The notes beneath the pieces were generated by a model that saw nothing but the letters and a program-made list of their open reading frames with translations, was not told the DNA's origin and searched no databases. A stretch of DNA of 5,563 nt, taken from positions 1-5,563 of the forward strand of contig JARBUP010000198.1 of assembly GCA_029239575.1 (NCBI GenBank), in the 5' to 3' direction. Within the stretch, counting starts at the first letter, position 1. Every line of letters begins with the position of its first letter. The DNA comes from Bacillota bacterium. GTDB taxonomy: Bacteria > Bacillota > Clostridia > Tissierellales > Sedimentibacteraceae. Shown here in pieces: positions 1 to 5,346 of this stretch. The position numbers and the translations under genes were made by a program.

Positions 1-103
1 TAAGTTCTTTTTCTTTATTCCAAGTTACAGAATAAAAATCGCAATAATTACATTTTTTCACACAAAACGGAACATGCACATATATCCCTATATTTTTTAC
101 CAT
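1..103 (-). CDS. hemW: HemW, radical-SAM haem chaperone (N-terminal fragment, cut by window edge)
   Basis: The 34 visible residues begin MVKNIGIYVHVPFCVKKC and continue NYCDFYS. This is the start of the HemW family (oxygen-independent coproporphyrinogen oxidase-like). Cys14, Cys18 and Cys21 form the CxxxCxxC motif that holds the radical-SAM [4Fe-4S] cluster, and IYVHxPFC is the family's usual opening beta strand. HemW is a cytosolic protein that binds haem and delivers it to target proteins; it was long misannotated as HemN. The ATG at 103-101 is supported by an AAAGGAAA ribosome binding site about nine bases upstream and by the fit to the usual HemW N-terminus. The rest of the gene lies to the left. 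In Firmicutes hemW usually sits between lepA and hrcA; here its upstream neighbour on the same strand is a symporter gene with its own terminator, so hemW probably has its own promoter within 104-215. HemN itself cannot be excluded from 34 residues, but it normally carries a longer N-terminal extension. Confidence 0.88.
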   Translation of the reverse strand, partial: MVKNIGIYVHVPFCVKKCNYCDFYSVTWNKEKEL

Positions 104-180
104 TTAATATATTTCCTTTCAAAAAATTTCTATATAATTTTTATAAATTAATACTTTAGTTATTACCCCAAAAGTACTAT

Positions 181-205
181 AAGATTCTTCGCTATGGCTC
201 AGGAT
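181..205 (-). repeat. 25-nt dispersed repeat, copy 1
   Basis: Read on the minus strand this is ATCCTGAGCCATAGCGAAGA followed by ATCTT. It matches 2498-2522 at 22 of 25 positions in the same orientation. The ends form an imperfect inverted pair (ATCCT with AGAAT). It lies immediately beyond the symporter's terminator. From memory it resembles the widespread intergenic family of the form GTCATCCTGAGCGNAGCGAAGGAT, and this copy also has the flanking GTC (minus strand) of that form. It could be a small mobile palindromic element or a conserved RNA structure; the sequence alone does not decide. Confidence 0.6.
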
Positions 206-215
206 GACATGCCAC

Positions 216-249
216 AGAAATAAAAATAAGAGCTGACATCTGTCAGCTC
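216..249 (-). terminator. Intrinsic terminator of the symporter gene
   Basis: On the minus strand the sequence GAGCTGACAGATGTCAGCTC (249-230) folds into a 9-bp perfect stem, with only the central two bases unpaired (a 7-8 bp stem with a small loop in practice). It is followed by the T-rich run TTATTTTTATTT. The stem begins about 46 bases after the symporter stop codon. GC pairs, small loop and downstream T-tract are the standard Rho-independent signature. On the plus strand no T-tract follows the hairpin, so it is directional. Confidence 0.85.
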
Positions 250-295
250 CAATTATATCATTTATAAATAATTTTGTATGCTATTTATTTTAGTA

Positions 296-1522
296 TTATG
301 AATTAGCTATTTCTCTGTTAAGTTCGCCTTCAGTTGCAGCAACTATTACTGAACAAGCTGCGTCCCCTGTGATGTTAACAACTGTTCTTGCCATGTCTAA
401 AATTCTGTCAACTCCAGCTATTAAAGCAATACCTTCTAATGGAAGTCCTACAGATTCTAAAACTAATGTAAGCATTATCATTCCTGCTCCTGGAACACCT
501 GCTGTACCAATGGATGCTAATGTTGCAGTCAATATGATTACAGCTTGAGCGCTTATTGATAAATCTACACCATATACCTGTGCGATGAAGAATGCACAAA
601 CACCTTGATAAATTGCAGTTCCATCCATGTTTACTGTTGCACCTAATGGAAGCACGAAACTGCTTATAGATTTAGAAACTCCTATATTATCTTCAACACA
701 TCTCATATTAATTGGCAATGTTCCTGAACTGCTTGCTGTTGTATATGCAAACAACATTGCAGGCGATATAGATTTAAAAAATTTAATTGGGCTTATTTTA
801 GCAAACACTGCTACTGTTGTAGAATATGTGAATATTGCATGTATTAAGCAGCCTGCATAAACAACTACAATTAATTTTAATAAAGGTAGAAGTACAGCTG
901 GTCCATTAACAGCAATAACTGGTGTCATAAGTGCAAATACGCCTATTGGAGCAAATTCCATTATTGTTGCAGTGATTTTATACATTACATCAGCTGTTGC
1001 ATCAAAAAAGTTAAATAGAATTTTTCCTTTTCCCTCAATTCCAACTCCCATTATTCCTGCTCCAAATATAATTGCAAAAGCAATTATTTGTAACATATCA
1101 CCTTCAACCATTGCTTTAAATGGATTTGTAGGTATAATTTTTAATAGAGTGTCAACTATGCTTGGTGCTTCAGTTGTTTCAACAACTGCATCAGTTGGTA
1201 TACTAAATCCTGCACCTACGTTAGATAAATTAGCTATTACCAATCCTATTGTTACAGCAAATGCTGTTGTGAACAGGTAATATAACATTGTCTTTCCGCC
1301 GATTCTTCCAAGCTTTTTTACATCACCTAAGCTACAAGTGCCCACTATTAATGATGATAATACTAATGGAACAATAATTAATTTAATAAGATTTAAAAAC
1401 AATGTTCCAAAAGGTTTAATATATGTTGTTGCCACCTCTGGAACTGACTGCATTAAAATACCAACTACAATACCAGCTATTAATCCAATAAAAATTTTAG
1501 TTACTAAACTTAACTTTTTCAT
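296..1522 (-). CDS. Dicarboxylate/amino acid:cation symporter (DAACS, GltP/GltPh family)
   Basis: A 408-residue inner-membrane transporter, full length for the family, that moves acidic amino acids or C4-dicarboxylates inward with Na+ or H+. The C-terminal transport core is complete. The serine-rich hairpin HP1 is TTASSSGTLP (261-270), the TM7 cation-binding motif is NMDGTA (298-303), hairpin HP2 is GTAGVPGAGMIML (339-351), and TM8 is DRILDMARTVVNITGD (372-387). By alignment from memory, Asp376, Arg379, Asn383 and Asp387 fall on GltPh Asp394, Arg397, Asn401 and Asp405. The arginine that binds the substrate side-chain carboxylate is therefore present, which favours aspartate, glutamate or a dicarboxylate over serine/threonine. 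HP1 has Ala263 where GltPh has arginine. The start codon fits the expected MKKLSLVTKIFIGL opening; GGAGG lies 12 bases upstream, rather far, with AAGG directly abutting the ATG. The gene is flanked by its own terminator and a long upstream spacer, so it is probably monocistronic. Exact substrate is not assignable. Confidence 0.95.
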   Translation of the reverse strand: MKKLSLVTKIFIGLIAGIVVGILMQSVPEVATTYIKPFGTLFLNLIKLIIVPLVLSSLIVGTCSLGDVKKLGRIGGKTMLYYLFTTAFAVTIGLVIANLSNVGAGFSIPTDAVVETTEAPSIVDTLLKIIPTNPFKAMVEGDMLQIIAFAIIFGAGIMGVGIEGKGKILFNFFDATADVMYKITATIMEFAPIGVFALMTPVIAVNGPAVLLPLLKLIVVVYAGCLIHAIFTYSTTVAVFAKISPIKFFKSISPAMLFAYTTASSSGTLPINMRCVEDNIGVSKSISSFVLPLGATVNMDGTAIYQGVCAFFIAQVYGVDLSISAQAVIILTATLASIGTAGVPGAGMIMLTLVLESVGLPLEGIALIAGVDRILDMARTVVNITGDAACSVIVAATEGELNREIANS

Positions 1523-1574
1523 CCTTAACTGTTTCCTCCAAAAAATAAATTTTGATAATCATTGTGACTATGAT

Positions 1575-1603
1575 ATTTTATACTATTATTTGTACTTTGT
1601 CTG
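1575..1603 (-). promoter_or_regulatory. Weak candidate promoter for the symporter gene
   Basis: On the minus strand CAGACA (1603-1598) and TAAAAT (1580-1575) are separated by 17 bases and lie about 50 bases upstream of the symporter start codon. Each box departs from the sigma-A consensus by one or two bases. AT-rich DNA gives many such matches by chance. A second possible pair further upstream is TTGGAA (1922-1917) with TATAAT (1898-1893) at an 18-base spacing. Confidence 0.3.
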
Positions 1604-1647
1604 CACTATTATTAATACATCTGACTTTCAATTAAAAACATTTTGTC

Positions 1648-1667
1648 GATTCCTAAAATGAGGAATC
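1648..1667. promoter_or_regulatory. Inverted repeat upstream of the symporter gene, possible operator
   Basis: GATTCCT (1648-1654) and AGGAATC (1661-1667) are perfect inverted copies separated by six bases. The element is about 125 bases upstream of the symporter start and about 45 bases upstream of the nearest promoter candidate. There is no T-tract directly after it in either direction (AAAACAA on plus, GACAAAA on minus), so it is not a typical terminator. A dimeric regulator site or a leader hairpin are both possible; no regulator is encoded nearby. Confidence 0.35.
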
Positions 1668-1961
1668 AAAACAATTTATCTTACCTAAATACATTAATTT
1701 TAATATCACAATACTATGAAATATCTTATTATAATTTGTTGGATTTCTAATTTTTTATGTTTATATAATTACTCAAATATAATTCAGATTGTTATTTTAT
1801 TGTCATTGAGCGCAATTTTATATAAACAGTTTTAATGCATTTAGCTAATTATTTTAAACCATATCTCGTAATTCTTATTTTTTTATTATGTTATTATAAT
1901 TTAAATTCCTTTAAAATTCCAAAATGTATAATTAAAAATTAGAATTATTATTAATTTGCAA

Positions 1962-1979
1962 CAATTTTAATTAAAATTG
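1962..1979. repeat. 18-bp perfect AT palindrome
   Basis: CAATTTTAATTAAAATTG is identical to its reverse complement. An overlapping alternative pairing exists between TTGCAA (1956-1961) and the TTGCA at 1977-1981. In DNA this AT-rich a palindrome of this length somewhere in a kilobase is not very unlikely by chance, so no function is claimed. Confidence 0.4.
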
Positions 1980-2076
1980 CATCATTTTTAAATTATTTAC
2001 TGATTAAAACTATTATTTGTAATTTATTTAACATCTTTACTTTAAAATCTTAATTTAAACTAATAAGTGAAACATA

Positions 2077-2170
2077 ATTATATTAAAAGAATTTGAGTTT
2101 AATCTACTGCTACTTATTTATTTCAGCATTATATTAAGAGAATCAGAGTGTGCTAATTTCTTATTTCAAC
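2077..2170. repeat. Degenerate tandem direct repeat (about 51 and 43 nt)
   Basis: Copy one (2077-2127) begins ATTATATTAAAAGAAT and copy two (2128-2170) begins ATTATATTAAGAGAAT, a 15 of 16 match. Both continue with a GAGT segment and end in similar sequence (CTTATTTATTTCAGC versus CTTATTTCAAC). The middle has diverged by substitutions and a deletion. The copies are directly adjacent, as after an old tandem duplication. No function can be read from it. Confidence 0.5.
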
Positions 2171-2341
2171 ATTTATATTTACATTTTGCTATAAATACCT
2201 GATAACTAACTACTTACATATTGATAAATATTTGACAATATGTAATATAGAAACTAAATATCCACATTTAATACTTTCACATTATTAATTATTTCAATTT
2301 TTTAAATTTAACCAATCAATTTAATTATTTTCATGCAAAAG

Positions 2342-2369
2342 GAAAATAAAAAACCAACATATAGTTGGC
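2342..2369 (-). terminator. Probable intrinsic terminator downstream of rsmE
   Basis: On the minus strand CCAAC, a five-base loop TATAT, and GTTGG (2368-2354) form a short perfect stem. It is followed directly by TTTTTTATTTT, an excellent T-tract. The stem is only 5 bp, but no other terminator candidate is evident after rsmE, whose stop codon is about 170 bases upstream. It would close the prmA-lipoprotein-rsmE unit and separate it from the symporter gene. Confidence 0.7.
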
Positions 2370-2497
2370 TTCAAACTTTACAAACCTTTAAATTGTCATT
2401 AGATGACCAAGCAAACGATGAACACAAAATCAAAATATAATTTTGGTTCCCTGATTATCTGAACGAATTGAAGAATCTATTAATCATTGAAATTAAC

Positions 2498-2522
2498 AAG
2501 ATCCTTCGCTATCTCTCAGGAT
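2498..2522 (-). repeat. 25-nt dispersed repeat, copy 2
   Basis: On the minus strand this reads ATCCTGAGAGATAGCGAAGG followed by ATCTT, 22 of 25 positions identical to 181-205 and in the same orientation. Its ends ATCCT and AGGAT are a perfect inverted pair. It begins about 17 bases after the rsmE stop codon, so it would be in the rsmE 3' untranslated region. Like copy 1 it lies directly downstream of a minus-strand gene. Confidence 0.6.
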
Positions 2523-2538
2523 TACAAAACTCCCATTT

Positions 2539-3273
2539 TTAAACCATTTCATCACAAGCATACAATACAACTGCAGAAGTAACAACCCCTGCTGTTTCAG
2601 TTCTTAAAATTCTCTTTCCTAATGTAACAATGTGAGCACCAATTTCTTTAAACATTTCTATTTCTTTTAAATCAAATCCACCTTCAGGACCAATAACTAT
2701 GTAATAATTTTGTTTAGTTTCAACTAAAACATCTTTTAAAAGCTTAACATCCTCTAATTCATAAGGAACAATTATTTCAGCATCTTCATTTTTTAAACGC
2801 TGCACTAATTCCTTAACTGTGGCTATATTTTCAACCTGAGGCACAATATTTCTTTTGGATTGCTTTGCAGATTCCTTGGCAATTTTCTGCCATCTGTCGA
2901 GCTTTTTTAATTCTCTGTCTTTTTCATTTAATTTAACTACAGTTCTTTCAGTGATGAGAGGAATAAAACATTTAACACCAACTTCAACATTTTGCTGAAT
3001 AATAGTTTCCATCTTAGTTTGTTTTGGAATCCCTTGACAAAGAGTTATATTAATATTAGTTTCATTATTTTTCTCTAATTCTTCTATTATCTCGCACTTA
3101 ATTACATCATCTACTTCAGTGATTTCCGCTATAAACTCCTTTTGAGAAGTTATTACAGAAATTTTATCCCCAACCTGAGCACGCAAAATAGTTTTAAGAT
3201 GCCTTGCATCACCACCGCTAACTTCTACAATTTTATCATTTATACTATCATTTTCACAAAAATATCTAAACAT
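2539..3273 (-). CDS. rsmE: 16S rRNA (uracil(1498)-N3)-methyltransferase RsmE
   Basis: A 244-residue cytosolic enzyme, normal length for the family, that uses S-adenosylmethionine to methylate N3 of U1498 in helix 44 of 16S rRNA in assembled 30S subunits. Residues 1 to about 70 form the PUA-like RNA-binding domain, with the typical ARHLKTILR segment at 23-31. The rest is a SPOUT (trefoil-knot) methyltransferase domain. It carries ITERTVVK (107-114), RWQKIAKESAKQSKR (127-141), the cofactor-binding loop IGPEGGF (194-200) and the knot motif LGKRILRTETA (218-228). All are hallmarks of RsmE. The start is fixed by GGAGGG six to seven bases upstream. The gene is downstream of prmA in the same direction, as is common in Clostridia, but a lipoprotein gene and a long hairpin separate the two. 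It probably depends on read-through from the promoter upstream of prmA, since no promoter fits in the 74 bases before it. Confidence 0.97.
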   Translation of the reverse strand: MFRYFCENDSINDKIVEVSGGDARHLKTILRAQVGDKISVITSQKEFIAEITEVDDVIKCEIIEELEKNNETNINITLCQGIPKQTKMETIIQQNVEVGVKCFIPLITERTVVKLNEKDRELKKLDRWQKIAKESAKQSKRNIVPQVENIATVKELVQRLKNEDAEIIVPYELEDVKLLKDVLVETKQNYYIVIGPEGGFDLKEIEMFKEIGAHIVTLGKRILRTETAGVVTSAVVLYACDEMV

Positions 3274-3278
3274 TCATA

Positions 3279-3284
3279 CCCTCC
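3279..3284 (-). promoter_or_regulatory. rsmE ribosome binding site next to a long hairpin
   Basis: GGAGGG ends five bases before the rsmE ATG, a near-ideal Shine-Dalgarno sequence. The base of the 53-nt hairpin (3291-3343) lies only six bases upstream of it, so the hairpin would abut the 30S landing zone without sequestering the site. Confidence 0.75.
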
Positions 3285-3290
3285 AAGTTT

Positions 3291-3343
3291 TGGTGATTTG
3301 GGGACGGAGCTTTCGCTGCGAAAGCTCCGTCCCCAAATCACCA
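3291..3343. repeat. Perfect 53-nt palindromic element (26-bp arms, 1-nt centre), REP/MITE-like
   Basis: The left arm (3291-3316) contains GGGGACGGAGCTTTCGC and is the exact reverse complement of the right arm (3318-3343), with the single base T3317 at the centre. The arms are 15/26 G+C, well above the AT-rich surroundings. The element begins four bases after the lipoprotein stop codon and ends 17 bases before the rsmE start. No T-tract follows on either strand, so it is not a standard intrinsic terminator. From memory, the TTTGGGGACGG core resembles dispersed palindromes in Firmicutes thought to be mobilised by REP-associated Y1 (TnpA-like) transposases; this link is inference. In the transcript it would fold into a very stable hairpin and could protect RNA ends or reduce downstream expression. 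Confidence 0.85.
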
Positions 3344-3347
3344 TATT

Positions 3348-4124
3348 CTATTCATTTACCATTACTCTTTTTGTTTTATCAAGCAACCGCGCTATCATGG
3401 TGCAAGCTTCTGCCCTTGTACCTGTCTTACTACCTGCAAAAGTTCCTATATCATCCATTCCAGTTATTAATCCCTTCATGTACGCTTGTTCAACATAATA
3501 GTTATAATAAGTTTTTGTACTTACCGTTTTGTAATCTGACATTAGATTTTCTATTCCCGTTGTATTTGTAGCTTCTTCTTTTAATACATTTTCAGTTAGT
3601 CTTATCATAATCCTTGCCATTTGATATCGTGTTATTAAAATGGACAATGCTGTTGATGGCATTTCTCCCGACGTAACTATTCCCTTTTTTTCTGCTTCAC
3701 TAAATAATGCTGTTGCCCAATGTTCTCCTGCTTTTGCCTCAGGCATTGTTTCACCGGTTGCGCTTAAATAAGCTATCTTTAAAAATTCTGCATTTGTAAT
3801 AGTTCCATCTGGCTGGAATGTCCCATCCGGATATCCATTCACTCCGCCTTTTTCTATTAAATAATCTATATTTGCTTTGCCCCAATGATTTTGTATGTCC
3901 GCATATACTGGTAATGGTCCAACAACTAAATTTTCTGCAACAGCATTTTTATCTTCTGGTTCTTCAGTTAATACTTCTTCTACTTTAATTTCACTTTCAT
4001 TTTTAATTGTTGATTTGACTTCTTCAGAATCAGATTTCTGAACCTCTGCAGGTTTAGCCTTCGAACAACCAGCAAGTAATAGAAATATAACAGAAATAAT
4101 TAATAGGCTTTTTATTATTCTCAT
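3348..4124 (-). CDS. SLH-domain lipoprotein
   Basis: A 258-residue exported protein. Residues 1-19 are a lipoprotein signal peptide (basic MRIIK, hydrophobic core) and LLAGC (16-20) is a clear lipobox, so Cys20 should be lipidated and hold the protein on the outer face of the membrane. Residues 21 to about 68 are a charged, Glu/Lys-rich flexible linker. Three S-layer-homology repeats follow. Repeat 1 (about 75-123) contains the ADIQNHWGKANI start and the GYPDGTFQPDGTIT motif. Repeat 2 (134-178) is degenerate (EHWATALFSEAEKKGIV). Repeat 3 (about 197-249) has GLITGMDD and GTRAEACTMIARLL. SLH triplets usually bind pyruvylated secondary cell-wall polymers. The TRAE signature is intact only in repeat 3; the others read TNAE and TRYQ. 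There is no further catalytic domain. The start is supported by AAAGGAGT seven bases upstream. It lies 82 bases after prmA with no clear terminator or promoter between them, and is probably co-transcribed. Function beyond envelope tethering is unknown. Confidence 0.9.
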   Translation of the reverse strand: MRIIKSLLIISVIFLLLAGCSKAKPAEVQKSDSEEVKSTIKNESEIKVEEVLTEEPEDKNAVAENLVVGPLPVYADIQNHWGKANIDYLIEKGGVNGYPDGTFQPDGTITNAEFLKIAYLSATGETMPEAKAGEHWATALFSEAEKKGIVTSGEMPSTALSILITRYQMARIMIRLTENVLKEEATNTTGIENLMSDYKTVSTKTYYNYYVEQAYMKGLITGMDDIGTFAGSKTGTRAEACTMIARLLDKTKRVMVNE

Positions 4125-4206
4125 AAAAATACTCCTTTTATCTAAAACTAATTCTCCAAGCTAAATCTCTGTTCATATTAAAATAAGTGAGTCCATAAAT
4201 CCTTTA

Positions 4207-5181
4207 TTATTTTAATTTAGCAGTTATAGAAACCCAATCTTCTTTTTGGTTTGTTTCTAATATTTCAAATCCAAGACCTATAAAATTGTCTAATACATCT
4301 TGTTTATATTTTTCAATAATTCCTGATGCAATGACTAATCCATTTTTTTTCAAAAACTTAGGGAAAGTATGACTCATTCCAATAATTATATCTGCTATAA
4401 TATTTACTGCAATCATATCGTATTTGCCATATCCTACTTTATTTTGCAATACTTCATCATCTGTAACATTTCCACAGTAAACAGTGAAACGATCTTCAAA
4501 TATATTATTTAATTCAGCATTTTCTTTTGCAATATGTGTAGCATTTTCATCTATATCAATACCAACACAGGATTTAGCCCCTAATAATATGGCAGCAATT
4601 GATAATATACCGCTTCCACATCCCATATCCAATACTTCCATATCTTTTGTTAAATGTTTTTCTATTTGTTCAATAACAAGCTTTGTTGTATGATGTTGAC
4701 CAGTACCAAAGCTCATTCCTGGGTCTATTTCAAGTATAATTTTACCTTCTGTAGATTCTGTATATTCTTCCCACGATGGTTTTATTATTATTTTGTCAGA
4801 TACAGTAAATGGTTTGAAATACTTTTTCCAGTTATTAGCCCAATCTTCATCATTTAAATTTTTAAGTACGATTTCTAATCTTCCTAAATCTATTTCATTG
4901 TTTTCCATTTTTAAATCATTTACTATTTTATAAACATCTTCTAATAACCCTTTTCCTTGATTATTATCTGCAAGATATATTTTAATACAACTTTCGCAGT
5001 CTTTCATTTTTTCCAATTCTTCATCATAATAATCCCAGTTCATTGTTTTATCATTTAAAAAATCTTCAAACACACTTGCATCTTCTATTACTGCATCATT
5101 AATTCCTAATTGTAATAACGCACCATTAAGAATTTCTAAACCATTTGTAGTTGTATATATTGAAACTTCTGTCCACTTCAT
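4207..5181 (-). CDS. prmA: Ribosomal protein L11 methyltransferase PrmA
   Basis: A 324-residue cytosolic enzyme that trimethylates amino groups of ribosomal protein L11 using S-adenosylmethionine; length is typical for Firmicute PrmA. Residues 1 to about 130 form the substrate-recognition region ending in DEDWANNWKKYFKPF (111-125), strongly characteristic of the family. The Rossmann-fold class I methyltransferase domain follows. It has DPGMSFGTGQHHTT (153-166), the SAM-binding motif VLDMGCGSGILSI (183-195), the acidic motif II GIDIDENA (207-214) and the PrmA motif AVNIIADII (258-266). The ATG at 5181 gives the usual MKWTEVSIYT start; AAAGGAG lies upstream at a slightly long spacing of about 11 bases. 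A near-consensus promoter sits about 85 bases before the gene, so prmA probably leads a unit with the SLH lipoprotein and rsmE. dnaJ, its usual upstream neighbour in Clostridia, is not here. Confidence 0.97.
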   Translation of the reverse strand: MKWTEVSIYTTTNGLEILNGALLQLGINDAVIEDASVFEDFLNDKTMNWDYYDEELEKMKDCESCIKIYLADNNQGKGLLEDVYKIVNDLKMENNEIDLGRLEIVLKNLNDEDWANNWKKYFKPFTVSDKIIIKPSWEEYTESTEGKIILEIDPGMSFGTGQHHTTKLVIEQIEKHLTKDMEVLDMGCGSGILSIAAILLGAKSCVGIDIDENATHIAKENAELNNIFEDRFTVYCGNVTDDEVLQNKVGYGKYDMIAVNIIADIIIGMSHTFPKFLKKNGLVIASGIIEKYKQDVLDNFIGLGFEILETNQKEDWVSITAKLK

Positions 5182-5265
5182 TATACTATTTTCTCCTTTT
5201 ATTCCTTATTAATATTATGTAGTTTTTTATTTAAATTTTATAATTTTAGTCAACTCATTTTACAT

Positions 5266-5294
5266 ATTATAATCTAATTAACAAATATTATCAA
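5266..5294 (-). promoter_or_regulatory. Sigma-A-type promoter of the prmA unit
   Basis: On the minus strand TTGATA (5294-5289) and a perfect TATAAT (5271-5266) are separated by exactly 17 bases. Only one base departs from consensus. Transcription would begin near 5259, giving a leader of roughly 78 bases before the prmA ATG. It is the best promoter match I found in the window and is correctly placed between the end of the preceding gene and prmA. A weaker TTGACT starts downstream of it near 5252. Confidence 0.7.
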
Positions 5295-5302
5295 CTTTAT
5301 TA

Positions 5303-5326
5303 ATTATTAAAAGTACTTTAAATAAT
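5303..5326. repeat. Near-perfect 24-bp AT palindrome after the upstream gene
   Basis: On the plus strand ATTATT and AATAAT flank a 12-base centre containing the palindrome AAAGTACTTT, with a single mismatched pair overall. It lies about 20 bases past the stop codon of the gene at the right edge. No T-tract follows on the minus strand and the stem is almost all A-T, so it is at best a weak terminator; it may be chance in AT-rich DNA. Confidence 0.3.
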
Positions 5327-5346
5327 ATATAAAAAACTAATTTTTA

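Larger units (their letters stand above)
1523..2538. other. 1-kb AT-rich intergenic region without a credible gene
   Basis: Both strands are broken by frequent stop codons, and the only longer open stretch, at the left end, is the antisense shadow of the symporter N-terminus running into the spacer. I see no tRNA, rRNA, T-box motif or GC-rich riboswitch core. Recognisable contents are the symporter ribosome binding site and candidate promoter, an inverted repeat (1648-1667), an 18-bp palindrome (1962-1979), a degenerate direct repeat (2077-2170), the rsmE terminator (2342-2369) and a dispersed repeat copy (2498-2522). It could be relic sequence of a decayed gene, but no protein family can be read in it. 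Confidence 0.7.

Noticed and set aside
1338..1661. Plus-strand open frame of 107 codons overlapping the symporter start and running into the spacer
   Set aside because: Most of it is antisense to the symporter N-terminus; the remainder is low-complexity AT-rich sequence with no family resemblance and no good ribosome binding site.
1800..1816. TGTCATTGAGCGCA as a third copy of the dispersed repeat
   Set aside because: Only part of the element's outer segment is recognisable, with a deletion, and the rest does not align; too short to support.
2230..2260. Plus-strand promoter with TTGACA near 2231 driving a small RNA ending at 2342-2369
   Set aside because: The -10 match is poor, and the hairpin at 2354-2368 has its T-tract only on the minus strand, so it would not end a plus-strand transcript.
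1523..2340. T-box or riboswitch leader for the symporter gene
   Set aside because: No T-box sequence or GC-rich conserved aptamer core is visible on the minus strand.
3291..3343. Intrinsic terminator between the lipoprotein gene and rsmE
   Set aside because: The stem is very strong, but no T-tract follows on either strand and rsmE would then lack a promoter in the short gap. A palindromic element is the better reading.
3142..3571. Plus-strand open frames across the rsmE start, hairpin and lipoprotein C-terminus
   Set aside because: They are antisense to two well-supported genes and read through the palindrome; the translations resemble no protein family I know.
4125..4206. Separate promoter for the lipoprotein gene in the gap after prmA
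   Set aside because: No pair of -35 and -10 boxes with acceptable spacing was found on the minus strand; read-through from the prmA promoter is simpler.
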